From assembly GCA_018667335.1 (NCBI GenBank), contig JABIVD010000057.1:1-34419 (forward strand): a DNA stretch of 34,419 nucleotides, given 5' to 3'. Below, in pieces: positions 1 through 8,070 of this stretch (positions within the stretch are counted from its first letter, which is position 1; each line of letters begins with the position of its first letter). The notes below the pieces were generated by a model that did not search any database, was not told where the DNA came from, and saw only the letters and a list, made by a program, of their open reading frames with translations. The DNA is from Rhodospirillaceae bacterium (GTDB lineage: Bacteria; Pseudomonadota; Alphaproteobacteria; UBA6615). Both the position numbers and the translations under genes were made by a program.

Positions 1-115
1 AGCGCCGGAGCTTCATCTCGCGAAATACGCCTTCGCGCTGCATCTTCTTCTTCAGCGCTTTCAGCGCCTGGTCGACATTATTGTCTCTAACTACGACCTG
101 GACGATAGGAATCAC
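1..115 (-). CDS. rpsU: 30S ribosomal protein S21, 5' part only
   Basis: The reading frame runs off the left edge, and 38 codons are visible. They read [20 protein letters not shown] followed by [14 protein letters not shown], the highly conserved start of ribosomal protein S21, a small-subunit protein involved in initiation. The family is about 65-75 residues, so roughly half is missing. The start is unusual. The only ordinary in-frame start is GTG at 115, but that GTG lies inside an almost complete anti-16S sequence (positions 121-111). An ATC codon at 106 sits 8 bases after the purine core and would give [10 protein letters not shown], which matches the family N-terminus better. The coordinate given uses the GTG. 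The gene diverges from the operon that starts near 346. Confidence 0.93.
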   Translation of the reverse strand, partial: MIPIVQVVVRDNNVDQALKALKKKMQREGVFREMKLRR

Positions 116-121
116 CCCCTT
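111..121 (-). promoter_or_regulatory. extended Shine-Dalgarno of rpsU
   Basis: On the minus strand this reads AAGGGGGTGAT, which can pair with nearly the whole anti-Shine-Dalgarno tail of 16S rRNA if one G-U wobble is allowed. It contains the GTG at 115, so that GTG is unlikely to be both ribosome-binding site and start codon. Confidence 0.6.
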
Positions 122-345
122 CCGCACATCTCGGCCCGAAATCCGCATATTTGCGCGTTTTTCAGTGCCGTCCCCAACGGGGAGGCGCCTTCTAGCACGG
201 GATCGGCGGGAAAGCCAAGGTTGGAGGCGTGCATCTGCCGGAAAATCGCCTTATTTCGGCGTTTCCATGATATCCGGCAGCCCATGTTGGGCATGCCGGT
301 GCGATGGCGGTACCATCGCGCATATCACCGAAGGGGAACAGCAGC

Positions 346-1227
346 GTGACGACCCAGCCGGGAAACAGGAAACCGACGAAGCTGACGAACCTGACGTTTG
401 GGGCGAACCTCACGTTTGGGGTGACGCTCGGCGTTGGGGTGTTGCTGGTCGGCTTGGGCGTGAGCGCGGGTCCCGCCTGGTCGCAGACGCCGGTAGCGAC
501 GCCGGCAGCGACGCCGGCCAGTACGCCGGCAACACGCGACGCCGGAACGCTGTCCCATGACTGCACGGACGTGACCATCGACTATGCCGATGAACCCGGG
601 CTGACCCGCGAGGAGCGCATCGCACGCATGGACCGTGCCTTCCAGCGCTCGCTCGGCCGTTTCGAGGAATGCCAGTCCGAGCGCGCCGGGACGGGTGGTG
701 GTTCGGGTGGTGGTTCGGGGGGTGGAACAGGTGGTGACGCCGGCACGGGTGGCGGTGATGGTACTGGCGAATTGTCGGGCACCGAGGCTGCGGGAACGGA
801 TGCCGGGGGTTCGGAATCCTCCGGCGCCGAAACCTCCACGGCGGCCAGCGATATCTCCGGCCCGGATGCAGCCGAGAGCGCGCCCGCGCAGGAGGGCAGC
901 TCGACGGCTGCCAGCGATGTGACGGGCGACGCGCCCACCGTGAGCGCATCGACGACTGCCCCCAATCAGAACGGCAAGTGGACGCGGCCGGACGATATCG
1001 AGAGCCCCGAAGACAAGGCCGACAGCCCGGCGCGTGATGAACCGGTGCGCGAGGCGGCGCGAACGCAGGGCGGCGGGAAAGTCCCCGAAGATATTCCGCC
1101 AGCAGACAATGACAGCGCGCTGGAGGCGCAGATTCGCCAGGCCGCAATCGAGGAAACCGACCCGGAACTGAAAAAGCGGCTCTGGGACGAATATCGCAGG
1201 TATAAGGGCCTACCGGTGTCCCAGTAG
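346..1227 (+). CDS. exported low-complexity protein, first gene of the envelope operon
   Basis: I do not recognise the family. The GTG at 346 is preferred because AAGGGG lies 9 bases upstream; an in-frame ATG at 304 lacks a ribosome-binding site. The protein (293 residues) starts with a basic stretch and a hydrophobic segment, and a signal peptidase site is likely near AWS-Q around residue 46. An Ala/Thr/Pro repeat follows (TPVATPAATPASTPAT), then a short charged helical part with two Cys, one in SHDCTD and one in FEECQS. A long Gly/Ser/Thr/Ala-rich disordered stretch leads to a charged C-terminus (EETDPELKKRLWDEYRRYKG). It probably acts in the periplasm as a spacer or scaffold. It is 21 bases from the lipoprotein gene and co-directional with it. 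Confidence 0.75.
   Translation: MTTQPGNRKPTKLTNLTFGANLTFGVTLGVGVLLVGLGVSAGPAWSQTPVATPAATPASTPATRDAGTLSHDCTDVTIDYADEPGLTREERIARMDRAFQRSLGRFEECQSERAGTGGGSGGGSGGGTGGDAGTGGGDGTGELSGTEAAGTDAGGSESSGAETSTAASDISGPDAAESAPAQEGSSTAASDVTGDAPTVSASTTAPNQNGKWTRPDDIESPEDKADSPARDEPVREAARTQGGGKVPEDIPPADNDSALEAQIRQAAIEETDPELKKRLWDEYRRYKGLPVSQ
387..422 (+). repeat. two tandem 18-base units in the signal region
   Basis: Positions 387-404 and 405-422 differ at 2 of 18 bases and encode the repeated NLTFGA/NLTFGV at the start of the hydrophobic export segment. This looks like a small in-frame slippage duplication. Confidence 0.7.
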
Positions 1228-1248
1228 GGGCTCCGGACGGAGACTGAC

Positions 1249-2508
1249 ATGCAAAAGCTTTTTCGCAAGATGGGTGTTTATGCCGTGTGCGCGTGCTTCA
1301 CGCTCACGGCCTGCGTGACCAATGGGAATGTCGGCTCTGGCGGGGCCGGCGCCAGCGGCCCGAATGTGGGCCCGCAATTGTCGTCGTTGTTCGACCCCGA
1401 GGGGCCGGCGAAGGTCGATCCCGCGAAACCGCGCCTGGACGTGGTCGTGCCGGTGTTCGATCCCGGTCTATCGGACGCAGGGCGCAATTATGAAGAAGAG
1501 GGCGTGTGGCCGGAACTGCGCCGGGCGGAAGCGAATCGGTTCGCGGTGAAGCTGAAAGAGGCGCTCGAGAAAACAGGCGCGTTTGGTGCCGTGCGCGTGA
1601 CGCCGGACCGCAACGCCACGGGCGATCTCTATGTCCTGGGGAGCATCGTTGAATCCAATGGCGCGGATGTCGAAATCCAGGTCGAAGTGGTCGATGTCTC
1701 GGGCCGGTCCTGGTTCGTCCGCTCCTTCGACCACGAGGTGCCCTCGGGCTTCCACAAGAACATCCGCAATGAGGGGCTGGACCCCTATGACCCGGTGTTC
1801 GAGGAGGCGGCAAACCGGGTGGCCCATGAGCTGGATGATTATTCAATCGCCGAGCTCGATAATTTGGGCCGGTTGACCGAGCTCCGGTTCGGATCGAATT
1901 TCGCCGAGGACGCCTTTGCCGAGCACCTTGTAACCAAACGGGGCACCGTCGCCCTGCGCAGCTTCCCGAGCGATGCGGACCCGATGCTGGAGCGAACCCG
2001 GGCCGTGCGGGTGCGCGATCAGCTTTTCGTCGACGGATTGCAGGACCATTACCGCGCCTTCAGCGCCGAGATGCAGGAGAGCTACCTGATCTGGCAGGAG
2101 CAGAGCCTGTTCGAACAGGAAGCGCGGCGCGAGGCGAATGAGAAGGCGATCGGCGAGGCAGCACTGGGTGTGCTGGCGATCGGCCTGGGCGTGCTGGCTG
2201 TGATCGCCGGGTCGAATTCGGATTCGACGGCCGGACGGACCGCGGGTGTGACCGGCGGTGTCGTGGCGGGGACGCTCGGCGCTACCCTGCTGTCGAGCAG
2301 TTTCCAGACCAGCAAGGAGGCCGAGGTGCATCGCGACGCGCTGGCCGAGTTGGGCGAGTCCATCGACATCGACCTGGCCCCGCGGGTGGTGGCTTTCAAA
2401 GAGAAGACCATCGAGTTGACGGGTACGGCGAAGGAGCAATTCGCCCAGTGGCGGGCGTTCCTGCAGCGGGTCTTCGAGGAAGAGCGCACCCCCAACGTTC
2501 AGCTCTAG
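1249..2508 (+). CDS. lipoprotein of the envelope operon
   Basis: The 419-residue protein has a lipoprotein signal with lipobox LTAC, the lipidated Cys being residue 22. A GGAGA ribosome-binding site precedes ATG 1249. After a Gly-rich linker comes an alpha/beta region (about residues 55-170) with strands such as GDLYVLGSIVES and VEIQVEVVDVSGRSW. Its pattern resembles CsgG/LpoB or TolB N-terminal type domains, but I cannot assign it firmly. A long helical part follows (190-300). Then come two hydrophobic glycine-rich segments at about 303-325 and 333-355, like a glycine-zipper hairpin, and a helical tail. The acyl anchor plus the hydrophobic hairpin suggest an outer-membrane partner of the inner-membrane proteins encoded downstream. 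There are 15 bases to the next gene. Confidence 0.85.
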   Translation: MQKLFRKMGVYAVCACFTLTACVTNGNVGSGGAGASGPNVGPQLSSLFDPEGPAKVDPAKPRLDVVVPVFDPGLSDAGRNYEEEGVWPELRRAEANRFAVKLKEALEKTGAFGAVRVTPDRNATGDLYVLGSIVESNGADVEIQVEVVDVSGRSWFVRSFDHEVPSGFHKNIRNEGLDPYDPVFEEAANRVAHELDDYSIAELDNLGRLTELRFGSNFAEDAFAEHLVTKRGTVALRSFPSDADPMLERTRAVRVRDQLFVDGLQDHYRAFSAEMQESYLIWQEQSLFEQEARREANEKAIGEAALGVLAIGLGVLAVIAGSNSDSTAGRTAGVTGGVVAGTLGATLLSSSFQTSKEAEVHRDALAELGESIDIDLAPRVVAFKEKTIELTGTAKEQFAQWRAFLQRVFEEERTPNVQL

Positions 2509-2523
2509 GGCGTACCGCCGCTT

Positions 2524-4005
2524 ATGCTCCAGGAGAAACTCGAACAGGAAAGCCTGGCCGCCCAGCGCCGCCGGATACAGATCGTGGTTGGCATCGCCGC
2601 GAGCGTCGCGGTGATCGGACTGACCTATGCGGGGATCGTCCTGCTCCGCCCCTCGGATGTGGCGGACGCACCACTGGCGGCCCAGACGACACCCGAGGCC
2701 GTGCCGAAGACGCCGCAGGCCATGCCCGAGATTGTCCGCCCCGCGCCGGTTGTCGCGCCCGATGAGGCGGCAAACGAGGCGGCGCGTGATCAGTTCAAAA
2801 TCGACCTCGCCGCGTTCCAGACCGCCCTGGAGCCGGCGGTGACCCATGATGATTTCGCGCGTTGGGACGCCGCGGCGCAGCGCCGGATTCTGGACGGCAA
2901 GGCGGTGGCGATCTCCCTGTTCTCGGAAGGGTCCTACATGGCAGCCGTCACCGAGCTGGCGGCGGCGCGCACGACGGCCGAGCAGGCGCTGGCGGCACGC
3001 GAACAAGCCTTCAATGATGCGTTCGCGGCGGCGGAGGCCGCCTTTGGCGACGACAATTACGACGCGGCGGCGCTGGCGATCGATCGCGCCCTGACGATCC
3101 AGCCGATGTCTGACCCAGCGGCGGCTCTGAAGCAGCGGATCGACGCGTTGCCGGCGTTGCTGGCGAAGATCGAAGACGCGGCGGTGGCCCGGGTCGAGAA
3201 CAATCTGGATGCCGAGCGGGGCCATCTCGAAGCCGCGCTGGCGATCGATCCGGGGCGCAGCGAGCTGGCGCCCCGGCTGGCAGAAGTCCGGCGCCTTTTG
3301 CGCGAGGCACGGTTTGCCGGGCATATCGTGGCTGGGTTGAAGCATGTTGAGGCCCGGGCGCTCACATCGGCGCAGGGCGCTCTCGATGCGGCCCGCGGGA
3401 TCTATCCCGATCGCGCCGAGGTCGACGTGCTGGACGAGAAGATCGCCGGTCTGGAGATCGAACTGCTGATCGAGCGCCTGACCCGGACCGCAAGGGCCGC
3501 CGCGCTGGCCGATGACTGGGCCACGGCCGAGCAGACCTATATCCAGCTGCGTCGGCTGGCGCCGGCCGACCGCGACATCACCGGCGCGTTGGCGCGGGCG
3601 CAGACGATCAACCAGCTGCACGCGCGCGCGGCACGGCATCTCGCAGCACCCGGGCGGCTGGCCTCCGTGGCCGTGGCGGCGGAAGCCGCCTCGCTCGTGG
3701 ATGCCGTGGCGCCGATGCGCGACGAGAGCCCCCGCCTTGCAGCGCAGGCCGACGCGCTCGCCGGGCTTATCGCCGCCTATGGGGTGAAGGTGCCGGTGCG
3801 CATCGTCTCGGACGGCAAGACCAACATCACCGTGCGCGGGGTCGGGATTGTGGGAAAGATCACCGAGCGGACCATCGAGCTGCGGCCCGGCCAGTACACG
3901 ATCGAGGGTATCCGCGAGGGGTTCCAGGCCGTGCTGATGCGCGTCGACATCCCGCCGGGGCAGGCCGATCTGGTCCTGGAGATTGTGCCCGATGAACGCA
4001 TCTGA
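2524..4005 (+). CDS. single-pass membrane protein, helical repeats, PEGA-like C-terminus
   Basis: The protein has 493 residues. A short basic N-terminus (AAQRRRIQ) is followed by one membrane helix at about 20-42, so most of the protein should face the periplasm. Residues 80-400 are Ala/Leu/Glu-rich helices in TPR-like pairs. Residues 420-490 form a beta-rich module with the RPGQYTIEGIREGF pattern expected of PEGA-type surface domains. There is no catalytic motif, so a scaffolding role in the envelope is inferred. The ribosome-binding site in front of ATG 2524 is weak, which suggests translational coupling to the lipoprotein gene 15 bases upstream. The last 14 bases overlap the next gene. Confidence 0.85.
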   Translation: MLQEKLEQESLAAQRRRIQIVVGIAASVAVIGLTYAGIVLLRPSDVADAPLAAQTTPEAVPKTPQAMPEIVRPAPVVAPDEAANEAARDQFKIDLAAFQTALEPAVTHDDFARWDAAAQRRILDGKAVAISLFSEGSYMAAVTELAAARTTAEQALAAREQAFNDAFAAAEAAFGDDNYDAAALAIDRALTIQPMSDPAAALKQRIDALPALLAKIEDAAVARVENNLDAERGHLEAALAIDPGRSELAPRLAEVRRLLREARFAGHIVAGLKHVEARALTSAQGALDAARGIYPDRAEVDVLDEKIAGLEIELLIERLTRTARAAALADDWATAEQTYIQLRRLAPADRDITGALARAQTINQLHARAARHLAAPGRLASVAVAAEAASLVDAVAPMRDESPRLAAQADALAGLIAAYGVKVPVRIVSDGKTNITVRGVGIVGKITERTIELRPGQYTIEGIREGFQAVLMRVDIPPGQADLVLEIVPDERI

Positions 4006-6031
4006 ACCTGAATCGGAACCGGGGTTTGAACGGGGGCTGCGCGCCGCGCGCGCGCGCCAGGCCCGGCTCTACGTGCTCGGGCTGGTGGCGTTGGTGCTCG
4101 TGGTCGTTGCGGTTGCGGGGATTCTGATTTCCACCAATGCGACCCGGGTGACGATCCTGCCAGCCGAAGCCGAACCGGAAGGTTCAATCGAATTGACCGA
4201 GGGGTTCGGCCTCGCGGTGGGCGATGCGGTCTACACGGTCTCGCGGGCACCTGTGCTGCTGGTACGCGCACCGGGCTTCCGCGACGCCAGGCGCGCGATC
4301 CAGCCCGGAGAGAAGGGCCGCCGGATTGCGGTGACGCTTGTGCCGCTGCCCGGCCGGCTGGTGGTGACGACGGCGCCGGCCCTGGTAGACAGCCGCTGGT
4401 CGTTTGACGGGCGGCTGGTGAAAGTCGGCGAGCTGCTCGACACGGAGGGCGAGGACGGGGCCCATGAGGTGGCGGTGGATCATCCGTTCTTTGTGCCGGC
4501 GACGCGGGATGTCGAACTGAAGCGGGGCGAAGTCACCGAGACCGAGATCGCGCTGGAGCCCGTCGCGGGGCGCCTGACGATCATTTCCGATCCGGCGGGG
4601 GCCAAGGTGGAGATTGGCGGCACCGACGCTGGTGCCACGCCACTCGACCGGACGCTCGCGGGCGGGGAATACCGGATCACGGTCACCGCACCCGACCGGC
4701 AGCCCCTCGAGGACGTCATCCGGATCACCAACGCCCGGCCCGACGTCGCGCGGAACTACAAGCTGCTGCCGTTCGCAGCGACCCTGAATTTCGACGTGTC
4801 ACCGGCCGGCGGCGAGTTGCTGGTCGACGGCCGGCGGGTCGACCCGGAGAGGTCGGTGGAGATCACCGCGGCGCAGGACCACACGATCGTCTATCTGCGC
4901 GACGGGTATCGCGGCGAGACCCGGACGGTGCGGCTGGCGCCCAACGAGACGCGGACGCTCACCCTGGCGCTCCAGCCCGACCTGGGGCTGGTCGAGATCG
5001 AGACCGACCCGCCGGCGGAGATTTATGTCGACGGCAAGCTGCGCGGCGAGGGCAACGCGTCCCTGCGTCTGCTGGCCGTGCCCACCCGTATCGAGCTGCG
5101 CAAACCCGGTTATCGCAGCATCGCCCGGAACATTCTGCCGTCGGCGACGCGCCCGCTGGTGATCCGCGAGACGCTGATCCCCGAGGCGGTCGCACGGCTG
5201 GCCGAGGCGCCGCGGACCTACACCAACAGCGTCGGGATCGAGCTTGTGCTGTTCGAGCCCAACGACGAATTCGTCATGGGGGCGCCGCGCCACGAGATTG
5301 GCCAGCGGGCCAACGAGTTCGAGCGCCGCGTGCGCCTGACCCGGCCCTTCTATGCGGCCAAGCATGAGGTGACGAATGCCCAGATGGCGGCGTTCCGCGG
5401 CAGCCGGGGGCTGGCGCCGAATGCGCCCGTTTCCGATGTGCGCTGGCAGGACGCCGCCGGGTTCGCCAACTGGCTGAGCGCCGGGGAGGGGCTGGCACCC
5501 TTCTATCGCGTGGCGGGCGGCCGGGTGCGAGGAATCGACCCGAAGGCCGACGGATACCGGCTGCTGAGCGAGGCGGAGTGGGAGTGGCTCGCACGCAAGG
5601 CCGGGCGCCCGGACCGGAGCATTTTCGGCTGGGGCGACGGGGCGACCATCCCGCGGGGCGCGGGCAACATTGCAGACGAATCTGCCAACGGCGTGGCCCG
5701 AAACTTCGTACCCAACTACAATGACGGCCATGCGCGGATCGCGCCCGTCGGCAGCTTCGCGGCCGAGAAATCCGGGCTCTTCGACCTGACGGGCAATGTC
5801 AGCGAGTGGGTCCATGACTGGTATTCGCTCGAGCCGCCCGCCAAGGGGTCTGTCGCGGTCGACCCGCTCGGGCCGTCGTTCGGCGATGCCCATGTGATCA
5901 AGGGGTCGAGCTGGCGGTCGGGGACGCGCACCACGTTGCGCGCGGCCTATCGGGACGGCCTGTCCAGCGGGCGCGACGACGTCGGATTCAGAGTAGGGAG
6001 GTATCTCCATGGTGAAGACACGCCGAAGTAA
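3992..6031 (+). CDS. PEGA-repeat protein with SUMF1/FGE-like domain
   Basis: The ATG at 3992 has GGAG 10 bases upstream; an upstream TTG at 3983 is less likely. The 679-residue product has one membrane helix at about 25-47. It then has four beta repeats of PEGA type at about 121-168, 192-236, 262-308 and 331-377, for example PAEIYVDGKL followed by IELRKPGYRS. A formylglycine-generating-enzyme/SUMF1 fold spans about 408-672, with the family hallmarks FYAAKHEVTNAQ, YRLLSEAEWEWLAR, LTGNVSEWVHDWY, IKGSSW and DDVGFR. The whole protein has no cysteine, so it lacks the copper-binding Cys pair of true FGE. It is therefore probably a binding or structural domain in the periplasm rather than an FGE enzyme. 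Confidence 0.9.
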   Translation: MNASEPESEPGFERGLRAARARQARLYVLGLVALVLVVVAVAGILISTNATRVTILPAEAEPEGSIELTEGFGLAVGDAVYTVSRAPVLLVRAPGFRDARRAIQPGEKGRRIAVTLVPLPGRLVVTTAPALVDSRWSFDGRLVKVGELLDTEGEDGAHEVAVDHPFFVPATRDVELKRGEVTETEIALEPVAGRLTIISDPAGAKVEIGGTDAGATPLDRTLAGGEYRITVTAPDRQPLEDVIRITNARPDVARNYKLLPFAATLNFDVSPAGGELLVDGRRVDPERSVEITAAQDHTIVYLRDGYRGETRTVRLAPNETRTLTLALQPDLGLVEIETDPPAEIYVDGKLRGEGNASLRLLAVPTRIELRKPGYRSIARNILPSATRPLVIRETLIPEAVARLAEAPRTYTNSVGIELVLFEPNDEFVMGAPRHEIGQRANEFERRVRLTRPFYAAKHEVTNAQMAAFRGSRGLAPNAPVSDVRWQDAAGFANWLSAGEGLAPFYRVAGGRVRGIDPKADGYRLLSEAEWEWLARKAGRPDRSIFGWGDGATIPRGAGNIADESANGVARNFVPNYNDGHARIAPVGSFAAEKSGLFDLTGNVSEWVHDWYSLEPPAKGSVAVDPLGPSFGDAHVIKGSSWRSGTRTTLRAAYRDGLSSGRDDVGFRVGRYLHGEDTPK

Positions 6032-6200
6032 CCCATTCAACGCCGGGCAGCGCGGGGGCCGGGCGCGCGGGGGGCGGCGCCGCCTGCTGGCGCTGGTCAT
6101 TGCGCTGTCGGCCGGGGTCGGGCTGCTCGGCTTCGCCTACGCGCAATCCGCACCCTCGTTCAGCCTGAACTCGCCGGTCTCCTTCCCGGTCGACATCTAG
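6009..6200 (+). CDS. small exported peptide of the envelope operon
   Basis: This 63-residue ORF has a strong ribosome-binding site (GGGAGG at 5996-6001, 7 bases before the ATG). It overlaps the end of the previous gene by 23 bases and sits 22 bases before the channel gene, so it is very likely real. A basic N-terminus (about nine Arg/Lys in the first 25 residues) and a hydrophobic core (LLALVIALSAGVGLLG) end in AYA-Q, a classic signal peptidase I site. Cleavage would leave only 18 residues, ending SFSLNSPVSFPVDI. I do not recognise the peptide. It could be a ligand or a small subunit of the complex, or an uncleaved membrane-anchored miniprotein. Confidence 0.75.
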   Translation: MVKTRRSNPFNAGQRGGRARGGRRRLLALVIALSAGVGLLGFAYAQSAPSFSLNSPVSFPVDI

Positions 6201-6222
6201 ACGTATCCACAGGGACGAACCC

Positions 6223-7008
6223 ATGCCCGAAGTCGCCAAGAATATCCTCGCCCTGGTCCTCTCGATCATCGTCGTCCACCTGTTCTACGCCGGGTATGTC
6301 TGGCCGGAATCGGCACAGCTGCTCGACGCCGCGCGCGCCGCCGGCAAAAGCGCGCCGCGCAACATCGTGGTGATCCTCAAGGACTGGGAGCAGGAGATCG
6401 CCATCATCCTGATGTTCTGGGGTCTCTACCTGATCTTCGAAAAGAGCATCGCGATCCTGCGCGAACGCTACCTGTTCAATGTCGATCTGCTGGAGGGAAG
6501 TGACGGCGGCGACATGACCGCGACCCTGGCGACCCTGGAGGGGCTGCCGGAGAAGATCCGCCGCGCGCCGCTGGTCCGGACCCTGATGGCGAGCCTGCGG
6601 CGGTTCCTGATCACCGGCGACGTGCACAACACGTCGGAGACGATCGAGGCGAGCGTCGACGCCATGGCGCAGAAGCAGGAGGCCGAAAACTCCCTGATCC
6701 GCTACCTGATCTGGGCCATTCCCGCGATCGGCTTCATCGGCACGGTGCGCGGCATCGGCGAGGCCCTGTCCCAGGCCGACCAGGCCCTGGCCGGCGATAT
6801 CGCCGGGATGACCGAGAGCCTCGGCGTCGCATTCAACTCCACCTTCGTGGCGCTGCTGATCTCGATTGTCCTCATGTTCCTGCTGCACCAGCTCCAGCGC
6901 CTGCAGGACGGGATGCTCGTGGACACCCAGGAATATTGCGAATCCTTCCTGCTGAACCGGATCAGCGCTGTGGGCATGGCGGACGCGAACAAGGCAGGCG
7001 AAAGCTGA
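6223..7008 (+). CDS. MotA/TolQ/ExbB-type proton channel subunit
   Basis: The 261-residue protein has four predicted membrane helices at about 8-26, 58-76, 160-178 and 202-222, with a cytoplasmic stretch between helices 2 and 3. Helices 3 and 4 carry the family signatures IPAIGFIGTVRGIGEAL and LGVAFNSTFVALLISI, including the polar Thr/Ser that line the proton path in TolQ, ExbB and MotA. In those families, five such subunits surround a dimer of single-helix partners and convert proton flow into movement. The two single-helix vWA proteins encoded next are the obvious partners. No tonB, tolA or flagellar genes are nearby. AGGGA precedes ATG 6223. Confidence 0.92.
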   Translation: MPEVAKNILALVLSIIVVHLFYAGYVWPESAQLLDAARAAGKSAPRNIVVILKDWEQEIAIILMFWGLYLIFEKSIAILRERYLFNVDLLEGSDGGDMTATLATLEGLPEKIRRAPLVRTLMASLRRFLITGDVHNTSETIEASVDAMAQKQEAENSLIRYLIWAIPAIGFIGTVRGIGEALSQADQALAGDIAGMTESLGVAFNSTFVALLISIVLMFLLHQLQRLQDGMLVDTQEYCESFLLNRISAVGMADANKAGES

Positions 7009-8060
7009 GACGGCGCCGCTCACCCCCGGGGTTCAACCTCGCCTTCCTGGACATCATGTCCTGCGGGCTGGGCGCGATCATCCTTGTGTTGATGCTGGTG
7101 AAGCTCGACAGCGAGAATGTCTCGGCGGAGAGCAACCGGTTGCGCGAGGACCTCGTGCGCCTGGAGGCGACGGAGACCGACCTGAGCGCCCGGATCACCG
7201 CGCTGCTGCGCGACAAGGCGGTCAGCGCCGAGGAGGTCGAGGCGCGCGCGGCCGAACTGGCCCGGCTGCAGGCCGCACTCGCACGCGAGCGGCAGCAGAT
7301 CGCGGCGAGCCAGAGTGCGGCCCGCGCGCTGGAGGAGACGATCACATCCATCGAAATCCCGGAAAAACCCGACGTCGTCGAGACCCAGCCGACCGGCAGC
7401 GAGACCTACATCGTCGGGTTGCGGGTCGAGGGCGCACGGATCGGGGTGCTGGTCGATTCCAGCGCGTCGATGACCGATGAGGTGTTGATCGACATCATCC
7501 GCCGCAAGAACATGGCGGTCGCCGACAAGCAGGCCGGGCCGAAATGGCAGCGCACGCGCCGGGTCGTGGCCTGGTTCCTGGCGCGGGTGCCGGAACGCTC
7601 GGACGTGCGCGTGGTCGCGTTTAACGACCAGGCGCGGCCGCTGGGCGGCGTGGTCAGCGGCACGGACGCCGCGGGGCTGGGCCGGGTTCTCGGCGATCTC
7701 GACAGCGTGGTTCCGACCGGGCCGACCAACCTGGCGGCGGGCCTGTCCGCGCTGGCGGCATTCCGGCCGACAGATCTCTATGTGATCACCGACGGCCTGC
7801 CGACGGCGGGCAATGCCGGGTACCGCAGCCTCAACCCCTTCTCGGACTGCAGCGCGCTGTGGGGTGGTGCCACGTCGATCTCGGGGGCATGCCGGGTCCG
7901 ATTGCTGCAGCACACGATCAACAATGCGGGGATGGGGAACGCTCGGGTCAATGTCGTGCTGTTGCCGATCGAGGGCGATCCCCAGGCGCCCCATGAATTC
8001 TGGAAGTGGACGGCGGCGACGGATGGCATCCTGATCAGCCCGGCGTCCAGTTGGCCATGA
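7005..8060 (+). CDS. single-pass vWA protein 1, likely CTG start
   Basis: No ATG, GTG or TTG start lies at a sensible position: the first ATG in frame is already inside the membrane helix, and TTG 6936 lies deep in the channel gene. A CTG at 7005 overlaps the channel stop as CTGA and would give MRRRRSPPGFNLAFLDIM, which mirrors MRRKRAEFEIFNLSFLDV in the next gene. Numbered from CTG, the protein has 351 residues. It has a MotB/ExbD-like helix at about 10-34, a coiled coil at 35-115, and a von Willebrand A domain from about 145 to the end. The metal site is complete: DxSxS (D151, S153, S155), T241 in GPTNL, and D263 in VITDG. It probably links channel motion to periplasmic binding. Confidence 0.87.
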   Translation: MRRRRSPPGFNLAFLDIMSCGLGAIILVLMLVKLDSENVSAESNRLREDLVRLEATETDLSARITALLRDKAVSAEEVEARAAELARLQAALARERQQIAASQSAARALEETITSIEIPEKPDVVETQPTGSETYIVGLRVEGARIGVLVDSSASMTDEVLIDIIRRKNMAVADKQAGPKWQRTRRVVAWFLARVPERSDVRVVAFNDQARPLGGVVSGTDAAGLGRVLGDLDSVVPTGPTNLAAGLSALAAFRPTDLYVITDGLPTAGNAGYRSLNPFSDCSALWGGATSISGACRVRLLQHTINNAGMGNARVNVVLLPIEGDPQAPHEFWKWTAATDGILISPASSWP

Positions 8061-8070
8061 GGATCGGGCC

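Noticed and set aside
485-540. CRISPR-like or regulatory repeat in the first operon gene
   Set aside because: The repeats are in-frame codons for an Ala/Thr/Pro low-complexity segment, with no spacers.
1843-3639. 598-codon minus-strand ORF opposite the lipoprotein and helical-protein genes
   Set aside because: It has no recognisable motifs and is Arg/Gln/Gly/His-rich, as expected from the shadow frame of GC-rich genes. The plus-strand genes have lipobox, membrane helix and domain patterns.
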